Assembly (NCBI GenBank): GCA_002812745.2
Contig: NCSJ02000299.1
Span: 1-52,619, forward strand
From: Scytalidium lignicola
Lineage: Eukaryota; Ascomycota; Leotiomycetes
DNA length: 52,619 nucleotides
Direction: 5' to 3'
This document shows positions 35,037-45,848 of the stretch, piece by piece; the stretch's first letter is position 1; each line of letters opens with the position of its first letter. The position numbers and the translations under genes were made by a program. The notes beneath the pieces are model-generated. The model did no database searches, was not told the DNA's origin, and saw only the letters and a program-made list of their open reading frames with translations.

Positions 35037-35342
35037 CTATCCATCCCTTCTATCAGACGCCATATTCTGGCGTGAATACAAACCTGAAATAGCTCTGATG
35101 CATACATACACTCCAACGAAAAGGACCGCTGCAATTACCAGGAGATCAAATGGGATGAACACTGCTGCAAGCAGCACCAACATGCCCAGTTTGCGTAACC
35201 ACTGCAGATCGTCGTCTGATATTTGACTGCCTCCTGCTCTTCCTGCTCTTCCTGCTCCCTTCCACGTGCTGTTTGCTCTTTGTGACTTCGAGGACTTGCT
35301 ATACTCGGACGGAATATAGTCATCTTCCTCACTTTCCGCATC
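35037..35342 (-). other. In-frame open extension after the DnaJ-TPR stop, with a hydrophobic segment
   Basis: Directly after the DnaJ-TPR TGA (35343-35345) the same frame stays open for 101 codons to a TAG (35037-35039). It reads an acidic start (DAESEEDDYIPSEYS), a Ser/Arg/Gly-rich segment, then DDDLQWLRKLG and about 31 hydrophobic residues (about 53-82) in two runs broken by a PFD, and finally a polar tail. No ATG precedes the hydrophobic part in this frame. It could be a readthrough or alternatively spliced C-terminus with a membrane anchor, the last exon of a separate small gene, or chance. The tail-anchor-like organisation and lack of stops make chance less attractive. I do not recognise the sequence. 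Confidence 0.4.
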
Positions 35343-37404
35343 TCATTGGAAAGAGAAACCGCCAGGGAAACCTTGGGGACCTCGCGATCTCCCCTGACCT
35401 GGCATGGCACCGAAACTGTGGAATCCTCCACCTCCACCACCACCTCCCATTTGAGCTCCGAACATTTGCATAATGATTTCTGGGTCGATATTCATGCCAC
35501 CCATTCCACCACCTCCTCCAAAGCCTTCCATAGGATCAACGAGATCCTCTCCGCTATCGTAACGTGCTCGTTTCCTTTACAAAAGTTAGTATAGCAATTC
35601 ATGTTAAAATGCTGTGAGGCTACTCACTGTGAATCGCTCAGCGTCTCGTAAGCCTCTCCAATATCCTTGAATCTCTCCGCAGCTTCTGGATCATCCGGGT
35701 TTTTATCAGGATGATGAATAATAGCGGCTTTTCTGTATGCCTTCTTAATAGCATTTTCATCCGCATCCTTATCCACCCCGAGAATCTGGTAATAGTCCTT
35801 TCTCTTGCTCTTCTTCAGCTCAATTTCTGCTTTTCTTATCTCCTTTGCAATAGTTGCATCATTCGGATCCTGCTCCTGTAGTGACTTGAGTTCACGGACG
35901 GCTTCCTCCCAATTGCCGGATTGGCCAAGAGCATTAGCCTTTGTCTTCTTAGCTTTCGTGTATGATGGATCCAGCTCAAGAGCACTTTCACAATCTTTGA
36001 TTGCATCCTTATAGTTTTTGAGCTTAATTGAAGTCATGGCTCGGTTTTGAAGGAGTTTTGCGTTCATGCTTCGGTTCAGGGGATCAACGCCCAATGCTTC
36101 AGTATACTTACCCACAGCTGATTGCCAATTTTTAGCTTTGAAGAGGTCGTTGCCTTCAGTCTTCATTCGATCAAGTTTGGTGACCATTTTGAGATATTTT
36201 GCGGCGTCACGATAATCGGGATCACAGTTCAACGCTTGCCGGAAATGCTGGATAGCCTTCTCGTTCTCACCTTGGGCATAAAGAGCTCTGCCTCGCAGAA
36301 CCAACGCCTCGGGATCCTTGCTATTCTGTCGCAGCAGTGAAATAGCAATGTTTTGTGCTTCTCCGAGAGAATTCACATCACCCATCTTCAAATTTGCATC
36401 TCCCCTCATCAACTGCCATTTTCTGGGCTTAGGTGCACCAATACCAAGATATTTCTCTGCCTGGTCTAAGGAGTAGATAGCCATAGACCCAGTAATGCCA
36501 TCTTTTAAAGAGTTCTCGGCAAGCGTGATTTGTTGCAACATCGTTTTCGCAGGAGCCATGTCCTTTGTAGAAGGAGCGGGTTGCATGCGGCTATATGTAT
36601 CAAGAGCCTCTTGTGGACGTCCTAACATGGTATATATGCGGGCCAGCCGCAGCAGGATCTTTGGGTTGTTTGGTTCCAGCTCGTCAGCACGTACAGAATC
36701 TTCCAGGGCAAAGCCATATTGTCCAGCAGAGATATATGCTGCTGCACGGTTGTTCAAGTATGTTGCGGATGAAGGTTGAGCTTCCACGGCTGTAATGAAA
36801 GGGCAAAAGTCAGCTTTGGCTTTAGGTATTGAAATATGGGTCTCTTGATTCTACCTTTGGTGTATTCTTCAATGGCCTTCCAGTATTCCTTTGCTTTATA
36901 ATGCTTGTTACCTGCTGCCTTGAAAGCCTCTGCATCCTCTGCGGTAGGAGGACTAGTCGGTGTAGGACTTGTCGGGTTGGATTTGTGCGGAGGTGGAACT
37001 GGAGCGTCACTTGCAGCAGCAGTCCCATTGACTCCGTTCGTCTTTTGCTGATCCAAGGAACTTCGTGAATTTGCCGGTGGCGGGGTCGATGTAGCAGCAC
37101 CATTTGGAGCCTCGGAGTCGATATCCATCTTGTCCGACATGGTGGAAAGGGCTGATAACCTCTTCAGCTCCTCCGGGGGCAGGTTTAACGGGTGCGTGTC
37201 TCGGTCGTGTGAATTTGAACCCTTCTTCCCAAATATTCGGCTGCTTCGAGGAGATGCTGACTCGCCCTTGGAATTATCGTCCTTGGCCTTCCGGGAGGTT
37301 GCTTTTTTGATGGGGGATTTGGACCTAGGAGAGTCGGGGGATTGGTGGTCACCTGCGGGAGTCTCTTTTGATTTTTTAGTGGGCGACTTGGAGAAGAAGT
37401 TCAT
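35343..37404 (-). CDS. DnaJ-TPR co-chaperone (DNAJC7/TPR2 type)
   Basis: Predicted 647 aa from exons 37404-36855, 36789-35628 and 35574-35343. Introns are 36790-36854 (GTAGAA...ACAG) and 35575-35627 (GTGAGT, ACTAAC). The basic N-terminal region [16 protein letters not shown] and a low-complexity segment lead to about nine TPR units (from [20 protein letters not shown] onward, through [20 protein letters not shown]). A J domain at about 507-577 has the HPD motif (HHPDKNPDD). A Gly/Met-rich tail ends GFPGGFSFQ. Such proteins bridge Hsp70 and Hsp90 through the TPRs and recycle clients between them. The start is the first ATG (37404); an internal [14 protein letters not shown] lies at about residue 88. 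A membrane-protein-like frame continues past the stop. Confidence 0.9.
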
Positions 37405-38332
37405 TTGAGAGATAGTTCCCGTCGGCAATGAAGCTAAAAAGTTAGGTGCCGGTCGCGGTTCTGGGTCGGATGGCTTTCAGAGAATCGAATCGTTGCGGCC
37501 TCAATCCATGCACCTGCAATTGGTTTTCTGGGCCCAAAGTCGGACGGTCTGAGAACGGTCTGAGAGCACTCAAAACGACGTGCGACGGGCAGGCAAAAAG
37601 GCAAACAAATATGAGACAAGAAAGGCAGACAAGAAAGGATTTAAAAACAACAAACAGATGCCGAAGCGCTCTTCAGAGGGGATTTGGAGAAGGGCTTATT
37701 ATTCTTCATTGGGGCGCCTACGGGATCACGAATTATTCAATTTGGCAGGCTGGTTAATCAACCTAGCCCCCTGGCAAAAAGGTTGCCGGGCCCTTCTTGG
37801 TGGCTGCAAATTTTTGGGACTGGCTCTTCTGGAAGCTTCCAGCATTATTGGCAGCAGCGCAGCCTTGTCTGCTTTTGTGTCCATCGCTCTCCAAGTAATA
37901 AGTGGACCTTGCCATCAACATAAACATAGCGCCGGTAATAATGCAAAGTATTGTGCAAGAGCGCATTGTGATAGTTAATAGGCTATGGTTACATCAACAT
38001 CAACAACAACTCCCGATAAGCAATTCCATTCACGCAAGAGCGATCGGTGGTGAAAAATCCCCAGTGACATGATTACAATGATGCTGCTGCAATGTTTCTG
38101 CCTTCCGCTTCAGCCTCGCGCAATTATAGATACAAGTACGCATTAATTAAGTCAAGGTTTCCCATCTAAACTTATCCAATATCCCTAACAACCCAGCATT
38201 TGCTCGTTATAATGTCGCCGTAATTAGAGCTACCTACTCCTCCTAAACGCCTTCCATGCTATATATATCTAAACAAACACAACTCCACCATCGAGCTCCA
38301 GAACGCCTTTGTGTACCGCTATACTTGTCTTG
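37405..38332. other. Intergenic: promoter of the DnaJ-TPR gene and 3' end of separase
   Basis: This 928-bp region has several overlapping short open frames on the plus strand (longest about 130 codons at 37580-37978) with no family resemblance and poor coding composition. No regulatory motif stands out. Confidence 0.4.
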
Positions 38333-41300
38333 TTATCTCAAGAACACCGGAACACCGTAAACACACAATGCTGCGCCATTCAAGTACCGTAGGTTACATG
38401 CCTCCCTTCCCTTAGCAACGGCTTCAACCAATGAAACATTCGTTTCCATAGGCGGGCCTGCTTCTGCCTTCTTGTCGTGTTTTACCCGCCGTGGTCCCTC
38501 TCCTGCCTTGTCACTACCTCCCCTAAACAAACCCCAATGCTCAAGTGTGCATTTAGCAAACCGATCGACATCCTTATCGGTGACATCCCACAAGGTGGCA
38601 ACCAACGCTGGACAGCCAGCATGCATATAGTTGATTGCTGGGCCGTAAGGCTCGAATTCACCGGCATCAGTGAGAGCTCCACTGCTACAACCCATGAGCA
38701 TCGTAACTGCACACCTCTCCAGTTTTCGGATCTCTCTTGCCCTGATATACTGCGCACCACTTCCGTGGCCAAAGTATAGGAAGACATCCTTCGATTCCAG
38801 GCTTTCCTTGATTTCACTTTCGGACGGTTCGCGTTTGATAATCCCGTCCCACCCGTTCAACCCCCGAAGCGTCTTTTCGAATGTGGCTTGGGTTGATTTA
38901 AGATCTCCTCCAGGATTAAGAAGGTACGATCCGCTGCTTCTGTCGACATAATGCCTCTCTCCATTGTCCGCTCCGTGCTTCCGTTGCTCTAGAATACGGT
39001 CTCTGAGACATCCAAGGGAGGGTAATCGTGAAACTGGGTAGCCATCCATGCAAGGAAGCGACTCCCATGGGAATGCATGGAGTGCTTTGTCCAAGATCAA
39101 GACTGTATGTCTCTGCTGCTCGCTATTAGAATCATCTCGGATAGCATCATGATAACAGCGCAGAGCCTCCTGTGTCTCTACGAGGATTGAATCCACATCG
39201 ATCTCGTCATATGCATTGAACTCTCCATGAAATTGGAGAACATCAACTATAAAGTAAAGCAAGTCATTGAGCGGCTCACTTAAATCACAGTCTTCAGAAG
39301 GATCTCCTAATCCTATAAAGAGATCCAGAATCCTAGCGTCCAGGGAGACCCGATGGTTTGTGCTTTTTTTGGCGGTCTGTCGTCTTGAAGGCAAATATTT
39401 GTCCAGAATATTCTGGAAAGTTTTTTGAAAGCTTGCTAATAGATCCTGACGTCGTTCGACTTGTGAAAATACTCCTCGAAACCCTCCCAACCAAACTCTC
39501 TCTATGTTCTCAAGAAGGTCTTTAAGACGTGCATCTAAATCTTCGCGTTCCTCCCACCACGCAGCTTTGGCGCCTTTTGCTGTCATGTCGCGTGCATCAT
39601 GAGCACTCTGATTAGTGAGATCAATAATGTCGAGTAATTCAGAACGGCCTTGTTCGAAATCAAAGACCTCCTCATCTGGATCCAGGGCACTATGCCTGGT
39701 CAATGGAAGTCGTAAAACGAAGGGACTATGACCGGCTTGCAGTTTCGTTATGGTGAGCTCCTGGAGACTATCGCTCAGAGACATCGATATAACCGTCCAG
39801 GAGCTGGGAATAATATCAACATATTCTTGTTGAAATTGAGATGCGTTATAACACTCTTCAAGATTGGATGTCAGATCTGATGGCAGCGAACTTGGCCAAG
39901 AAGAACTATCCATATTTTGTTTTGAATGTTGATCAATCAGAATTGCGTTGCGCTCCCTTCGAAGAGCAAGAGTTCTTGCAGTTTCTATTCCTTGTTAAAC
40001 CATGACTGAGAAGACAAGGACTAATAACATACCTAAGAAGCAATTGGCTAAACCGGGGTTAGCAAGCGGTTTACCCTTACTCGTAGTGGCGGAGAGTAGA
40101 ATAGCAAGACTATTTAATAACGATGAAATGGTATGAATGACGGAGATAGGGGCAATAGTCAAAGCTCTTGAATGAACTGTTGTAAGAATATCATGAACTT
40201 GGCATAGCTTGTCGAAGAAACCATCATGAGCAGGGCTCACTGGCGCAGCTGTAACTTTGCCTCTTTTAGATGTTGTTTTCNTTTTTTGTGGAAGATGATT
40301 TTGTAAGGTGCAGTCGGTCTCCGTTGGCCCCCTCACTCTGGCAGGAATCAGACACTGATGGATATGAGATAGTAGAATCCTGTAAGGACCCATACACAGG
40401 ATCGCCGTTGAGCTCTTCTATGCTATGGAGTAGCAAGTGTTTTGCCATCACAATGCCTTGATCGAAGGCATCTGCTGGCATATCTGAACAACCTTCAGCC
40501 TTGCGTAAAACTTCCAATGCTTCGTCACACCGCTTCAAAAGCCCTAGAGCTTCAGCTTTTCTACGAAGCATGAGGGAATATAGAGAGGCTATCTGTGGGC
40601 ATTCCGCAATTACAGACGCGGTTGATTCTATAACTGGTTTGGCCTTTTCAACTACACGTTTTGCGGCAGGCTTCCTTCCTGCTACTGCCCTACGACCAGC
40701 TGCAGTTTTCCGTTTCGGAGCTTGGGCAACCTTTGTTCTCTCCGGAAGGGTCATTTGAGGGAGGAGAAGCCGGTCGATTGAGTCAATGAAATCTGCACTT
40801 CTCAGATTAAGAAGTATCCTTTCGGCTTCTTCGTAAGCTGCTACCTCAGCATCATAATCTCCTTGCTTTCCATTAAGACGGCCCATATAGTATGAGAGGA
40901 TGGCTGTGAAATAGCTCTTTTCTTCCATTGCACAGAATTCCTTTGATTCCATTAAAAATTCTGCGCTTTTCTCCAAGTCTCCCGCTCTTAACCAGGCGTT
41001 TCCTAACAATCCAGAACCAAAGGCAACATATAATGGTGATCTAAGCTCTTTCACGACCCGGAGAGCTTGATCAGAATAATATACTGTCTCTTGAAACATC
41101 CCATGATGGGCATAGAGGTTGGATAAGTTGGAAAGGCTTCGGAACAGAGGACGAATTAAAACCCAAAATTCAGATCCACTGGTTCGGAACTGAGAGTTTT
41201 GGGCTGGAGCAGAATGAGGAATAGTCAATGTCGACAAACTTAATTGAGATACCTCTTCTGTCAGCTTCTCCAACTCTGTCATAGGAGAAGCAGTTGCCGA

Positions 41301-44300
41301 AGAAGCTTTATACTTGGATTGCTCCTCTATTATTGACCATGCATGACGTAATAGTCGAACGGATTGTTTAGCATGAGTGAGCGCAGCTTCTGGAAACCCC
41401 TTTTGCAAAGCTAGCATCGAGTAGATTAGAAACGCATTGGAAATAAGCTGGTGTTTTACGATCCTCTTTTGTGCTGTTTTTGACCCCAAGGAGCATGGTG
41501 AAGATCCTCCCTGCATAAACAAATCCTTCGCACACAAAAGATGTTCCTCACTATTCTTTATTAGCATAGCTGATAAAATAATTCAACAAGACTAACCATT
41601 TTTTGGTATTTCCTACAGTGAGGAAATATTCTGAGTAGGATAACTGTAGCTGAACCTGTGCCTGGAGACTGACTCCGCTGTGACTGGAGAGACTATCGGC
41701 TTTATCTAACGCTCTAGCCGTCCTCTCTGAATATCCTAAATGCAACCATTGCATTCCAAGTTTTATAAAGCTCCAGACTGCGTCATCTGCACTTCCTGGA
41801 TCACTCCTGAGCTCATTCAGACTTGTGATAAGTTGTAGTACTGCTACAGCAACAATGTCCAGTCCTTTCATCTGCATAAAATCGGCAATTCCCTGCAAAT
41901 GTAACACAAGACTTGCAACATCTTCAATTTGCTGTTCCAACACTTGACTTTTTTCACATCTGTCATATATCGAATACCATAGAGAGAGACTTCTTTTCAG
42001 AATCTCTATACTTGGCTGCTCCCGCCGAAGCTCTTTAAGCGTAGTCAAGAGAGCTTGAAAATGATATTGATAGCATTGGAGGCCTACATCTCTGCTGCTG
42101 TCAAGTTCCAGGGTGCCTGTTTGATTGGAGACCATATCATCTTCCGTTCCTTCAATACTGTCTTGGTTAAAGTGAGATTGTATTGAAAGAAAAGAAGTGA
42201 TTGCTCGGAGTCTCCGAATGGGAAACTGTTTTTCATCATATATGGCAAGTAGAGATTGAAAAATGTGCCGTTCTAGAGAGGCAGTATCGCTTGACCTATC
42301 GAACGAAAGCACCTTCAGTTGATATTCGAGAATAACGCCTTTTTCATCAGCAGTCCATGTCTTATCAACATCCTGGAACTGTGAGGCTAGTCCCGTATGT
42401 TTTGCCATCATTTTTATAAGCGATTCAACCGTTCGAGCCAGAGCTATTGTATCCTCACTCTGCTCCCAGGCGCTTTGGAGGGATTGAGTAGCGGCGGTGC
42501 TGGCAACGGCAGCTAAAGCACCGCCATCAATAATTTCATCCCGAAGTATAACAAGAGTCTTGAATGATTCATCAAATCGACTAGCTTTCTTATAAATGCC
42601 GGCCATCCGCTCTAGCTTAGTAGTGAGGTGGGCCAAGTTCCTCTCGTATCGAGGTCTTGAGCTAATACAGTCAATAGACCTCTTTAAAGTCCGCAGATGC
42701 TGAGAGTCTTTCACAGTGGTATCTCTAAACATGGTAATATGCTGGGCATAGTAAAGATTAGAAATCCTGATATAAGGCGAAGTAGTAGCCTCTCCATTGT
42801 TTGGAGTGACCGCAGCTGGTCCAATTCGGTCAAGCAGGCATAGGCAATCCTGTAGGAGAGAGTCCGTCAGGTCCCATGTCAGCCTACCTTCACCCAGTAG
42901 CACCTTTGTTAGAAACAGTGCCGAATCAATTCCATGGAAAGCTAATTTCGTAATGAATTGGCGTCTTTGTTCAAAACGGATAATCTCTCTTGCTGGAGAG
43001 CCGGCAGGTGGAACGCTTCCAAGATACCTCAGAGACAATCGTGGACAAAGAAAAACAAGCGACTCGCACATTTGACGGAGGCCAGCAGTTAAACCTTCTA
43101 TTGTCTTGGCTGCTGTCGTTGAATACCCTTTGGCAAGAATGGCGATTGCTATCCTTCTTACTGTGGACACTTCAGTGAAAAGGTCGTCAATATCTGATAC
43201 TTGCCCCTTAAAAGGCCGCTCCAGACCCTCTAACAGTGCCAGCATTCGTTCTTCCGTATCAGGAACTATCGGTACGCCTCGAAGGCTGAGTGCAACTAAT
43301 CTCGCCGTATTAGCATAATATTTCGCTGTCGAGTCGTCAATTGGCGCCTGTAACAATTGTAATTTTTCTATCCAATCCTTTGTTTCCTTTAGGCAGCTAG
43401 CTTCCTGGGAGAGAGTGCAAAGTAACTGGTATACACCTCTTAAAATCGGCTCTGAACCAAAATTGAACGTCGTATCATATCCAGAAATTGCATGTTGTAG
43501 AGCACTGAAATTTGATGATGTGATTTCATATGCTTTCAAAGCAGCACATTTGTTCCGACGTACAAATGCCGAAAGACATCGGAGGAATGGATCCAAAATG
43601 TCCTTGGAAGGGTCTCCTTTATGTCCAGCCAGTTTCCACCACGATAGACGAGTGAGAAGAGAAATACATTGGAATTGGAAGGCAATATCTGGACTAACGC
43701 TTAGTTTTGAGTCTAAAGCAACTGCATCTTCCGCCGTTGAAATACTAGGGCTTAAAGATAATGTTAATTCTGAAAGGCTCTGTACTTGTCGAACTATTTT
43801 CTGAGTCTGAGTCTGGCTTGCTCCATTTACCGCAACTTGAAGTAGGTTTATAGGCGAGGATGGATGAGATAACTGTAAGAGCGGCAGAGTTGCTTCGATA
43901 GTCTCATTCTTGCGACAAGAAGTCATTAGCCTTAGGGCCTGTAATTGAGTAGTAATCGCAAGCCCTAGCTTGCCTCCTGTCAACTCAGCGTTTGAGAAAT
44001 CCAGCAGTTCCACAAGATCGTGAGCTTTAGCTGAGGCTCGAGCAGGCTTTTTAGTGGCAATTGGTTCGGAATGAGAATCGAGTATCTGTTTTAATATCCG
44101 AAGCTCTTTCATAGCTAAATCATCTAATCCGAGAGCAATGAGCTTTCCAATCAACACCGACATTCCGTTCTCTATTTGCAAAGTTGGTAGGTCAACCCCG
44201 GACGATTTTGAGGCCTGTAATGCTCGCAGGCAGGAAAAGGCAATCCTAGCGCATTCCGCAGTTGCTCTTTGTCCAGCAGATATTGATGTTCCCGAGAGTA

Positions 44301-44799
44301 AACTATCCGAAGAGTCTGAGATGTTTGGTGCAGTAGACACTCGATTGAGAGACCGTGGTTTCAATGGCGATCGAACTTCTGACTTTGACCGTCTGCGACA
44401 ACTTCGAACAGAGTCCTTCATTGGATCTTTTGAGGATGTTTGGCTTCGAACTACCGGTAGCGCCTTGATAGCTTCGCTGAGCGATTTGAGTGTCGCATTA
44501 ATAACTTCTGTTGCAAGTATTGACCTCTCTCTGGCTGACAAAAGTTCTCCATGGTATTCTTTGCCATCTCCTTCTGCCGCCCTGCTTCTAGGCCTGGACG
44601 CTGGCCGTTTTATAGTCTTCGTCTTTAATCCCGAAGCGGGTTTTTTCGTATTTCTTGGGTTTGGATTAGTTTCTGCAGACGTCTGGCTATGCTTTGGTAA
44701 TAAGAAGTCGGCAAGTAATGTTGTGGTCTCTGGTGTACATGTTGTAGTCGAGGATACAGCAATACGGATCACATCCGTACTAAGCTGGGAGATAGCCAT
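38333..44799 (-). CDS. ESP1: Separase (peptidase family C50), frame broken by one N
   Basis: Three exons: 44799-41597, 41550-40033 and 39984-38333. Introns are 46 nt (41551-41596; GTTAGT, GCTAAT) and 48 nt (39985-40032; GTATGT). Ignoring the N at 40281 gives 6372 nt, or 2123 aa, typical of fungal separases (Aspergillus BimB class). The long N-terminal part is a helical/TPR-like scaffold with basic low-complexity segments. The C-terminal caspase-like protease has the catalytic dyad in YFGHGSG (His1980) and MGCSSG (Cys2006), followed by GPAINYMHAGCPALVATLWDVTDKD. Separase cleaves the Scc1/Rad21 cohesin subunit at anaphase and is held in check by securin and by phosphorylation. No securin gene is seen here. 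The start is the first ATG (MAISQLSTDVIR). Confidence 0.93.
40281..40281. other. Ambiguous base causing an apparent frameshift in separase
   Basis: The N precedes six T. On the coding strand the run reads six A then N. Without it the frame continues from KSSSTKK into KTTSKRGKVTAAPVSPAHDG and on to the catalytic exon. Confidence 0.85.
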
Positions 44800-45104
44800 T
44801 CTTGTACTGAAGTTTGGCAAAAGGGAGATGGACCGGCTGCATGCATGTACATTCGATCTCTTCTTGTTTAAGCTTCATGAATAATGTAAAACCCTATATT
44901 CAATGTCGTCGTCTATGTTCAATTGCTAGTCTGGAACTTGAGCGCGGCCGTAACCACAGCAACGATTGTCGGCGAAATGTGATGGGAAACTCCGATCGAA
45001 AATTCCTGGGCAGATGCGAATCGGGGACTAACTCCTCTAGCAAACCCCTCGCGATATTGATTCACTTGTCAACTGTCTACCAATTAATCTTGATGCAGTA
45101 CAAG
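44800..45104. promoter_or_regulatory. Shared divergent promoter ESP1 / small mitochondrial protein
   Basis: The start codons are only 305 bp apart on opposite strands, so the two genes share this region. There is no TATA box. A reading frame from 44814 runs open into the small gene but lacks family-like sequence and is taken as leader. Confidence 0.5.
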
Positions 45105-45768
45105 ATGAGTATATCAATTCCGCTCAGACGATTTCTTTTGGCTCCACCAGGCGTTCGCGCTCTATTCCTAAACCAAAGAACGTTTCCATCTCCACCAGCC
45201 ATACGATACTCAACGCAGAGTGTGATCCAACCATCTTTTTGGAAATCTTTGATTCCAAAACCACTACGAAAAAGCTCATCTCCTTCCAAAACTACGAAGA
45301 AGGCTAAGTCAAAGGAATGGAATCCTGCGACATTTTTCATATGGATATTCCTTTTTATTGGGTCCATGTCTATTCAAATGATTGCATTGCGGCAGGACTT
45401 TGCGAACTTTAGCAGGCGTGCCGACGCAAAAATCGGATTGCTAAAAGAAGTGATAGAGAAGATACAGAATGGAGAAGATGTGGATGTGGAGGGGCTTTTA
45501 GGCACAGGTGATAGGGAGAGGGAGAAGGAGTGGGAAGAAGGTAATCTCTCCTACTATTTTGTCAACCACAAACTCACCAGCAATCCTAGTATTACAAGAG
45601 ATCGAACGTGAAGATCAAGAATGGGAAGATGCAAAACGGAGGAAACCACGACATGGTGATAATTCGGCTAACCCTGAGGCGCCGCAAGTAACATCTTCAC
45701 AAAATGTCCACATCAAACAGGATGGAAGACATAGACCAAAGACAAACGCACCTCCAGGGTTTTATTAG
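45105..45768 (+). CDS. Small mitochondrial single-pass membrane protein (DUF5321-like)
   Basis: Predicted 201 aa from exons 45105-45540 and 45599-45768 around a 58-nt intron (GTAATC donor, ACAAG acceptor). The splice gives EWEEEIEREDQEWEDAKRRK. The N-terminus is basic and Ser-rich with no acidic residue for 70 positions (MSISIPLRRFLLAPPGVRAL), i.e. a mitochondrial presequence. One membrane helix at about 74-95 (ATFFIWIFLFIGSMSIQMIAL) follows a KEWNPATFF signature. A coiled, acidic region comes next, and the tail is polar. I associate this layout with a conserved fungal family of unknown function (Pfam DUF5321, from memory). An in-frame ATG 12 nt upstream (45093) has a weaker context. It shares a promoter with separase and its 3' end is 80 bp from that of the sirtuin. 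Confidence 0.7.
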
Positions 45769-45848
45769 TTCGTCAATATTATGTTCTATATGTTTTAGTA
45801 CAAATCAGTTGCTAGTCTATGACAGGAACCCTTTATATACCCCTCCAT

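Noticed and set aside
37405..37428. Longer N-terminus for the DnaJ-TPR protein starting at 37428
   Set aside because: The codon there is TTG on the coding strand; the first ATG is at 37404.
44138..44884. Open frame of 248 codons on the plus strand inside separase
   Set aside because: It is antisense to a well-supported exon, has no family resemblance, and its composition follows from the coding strand.
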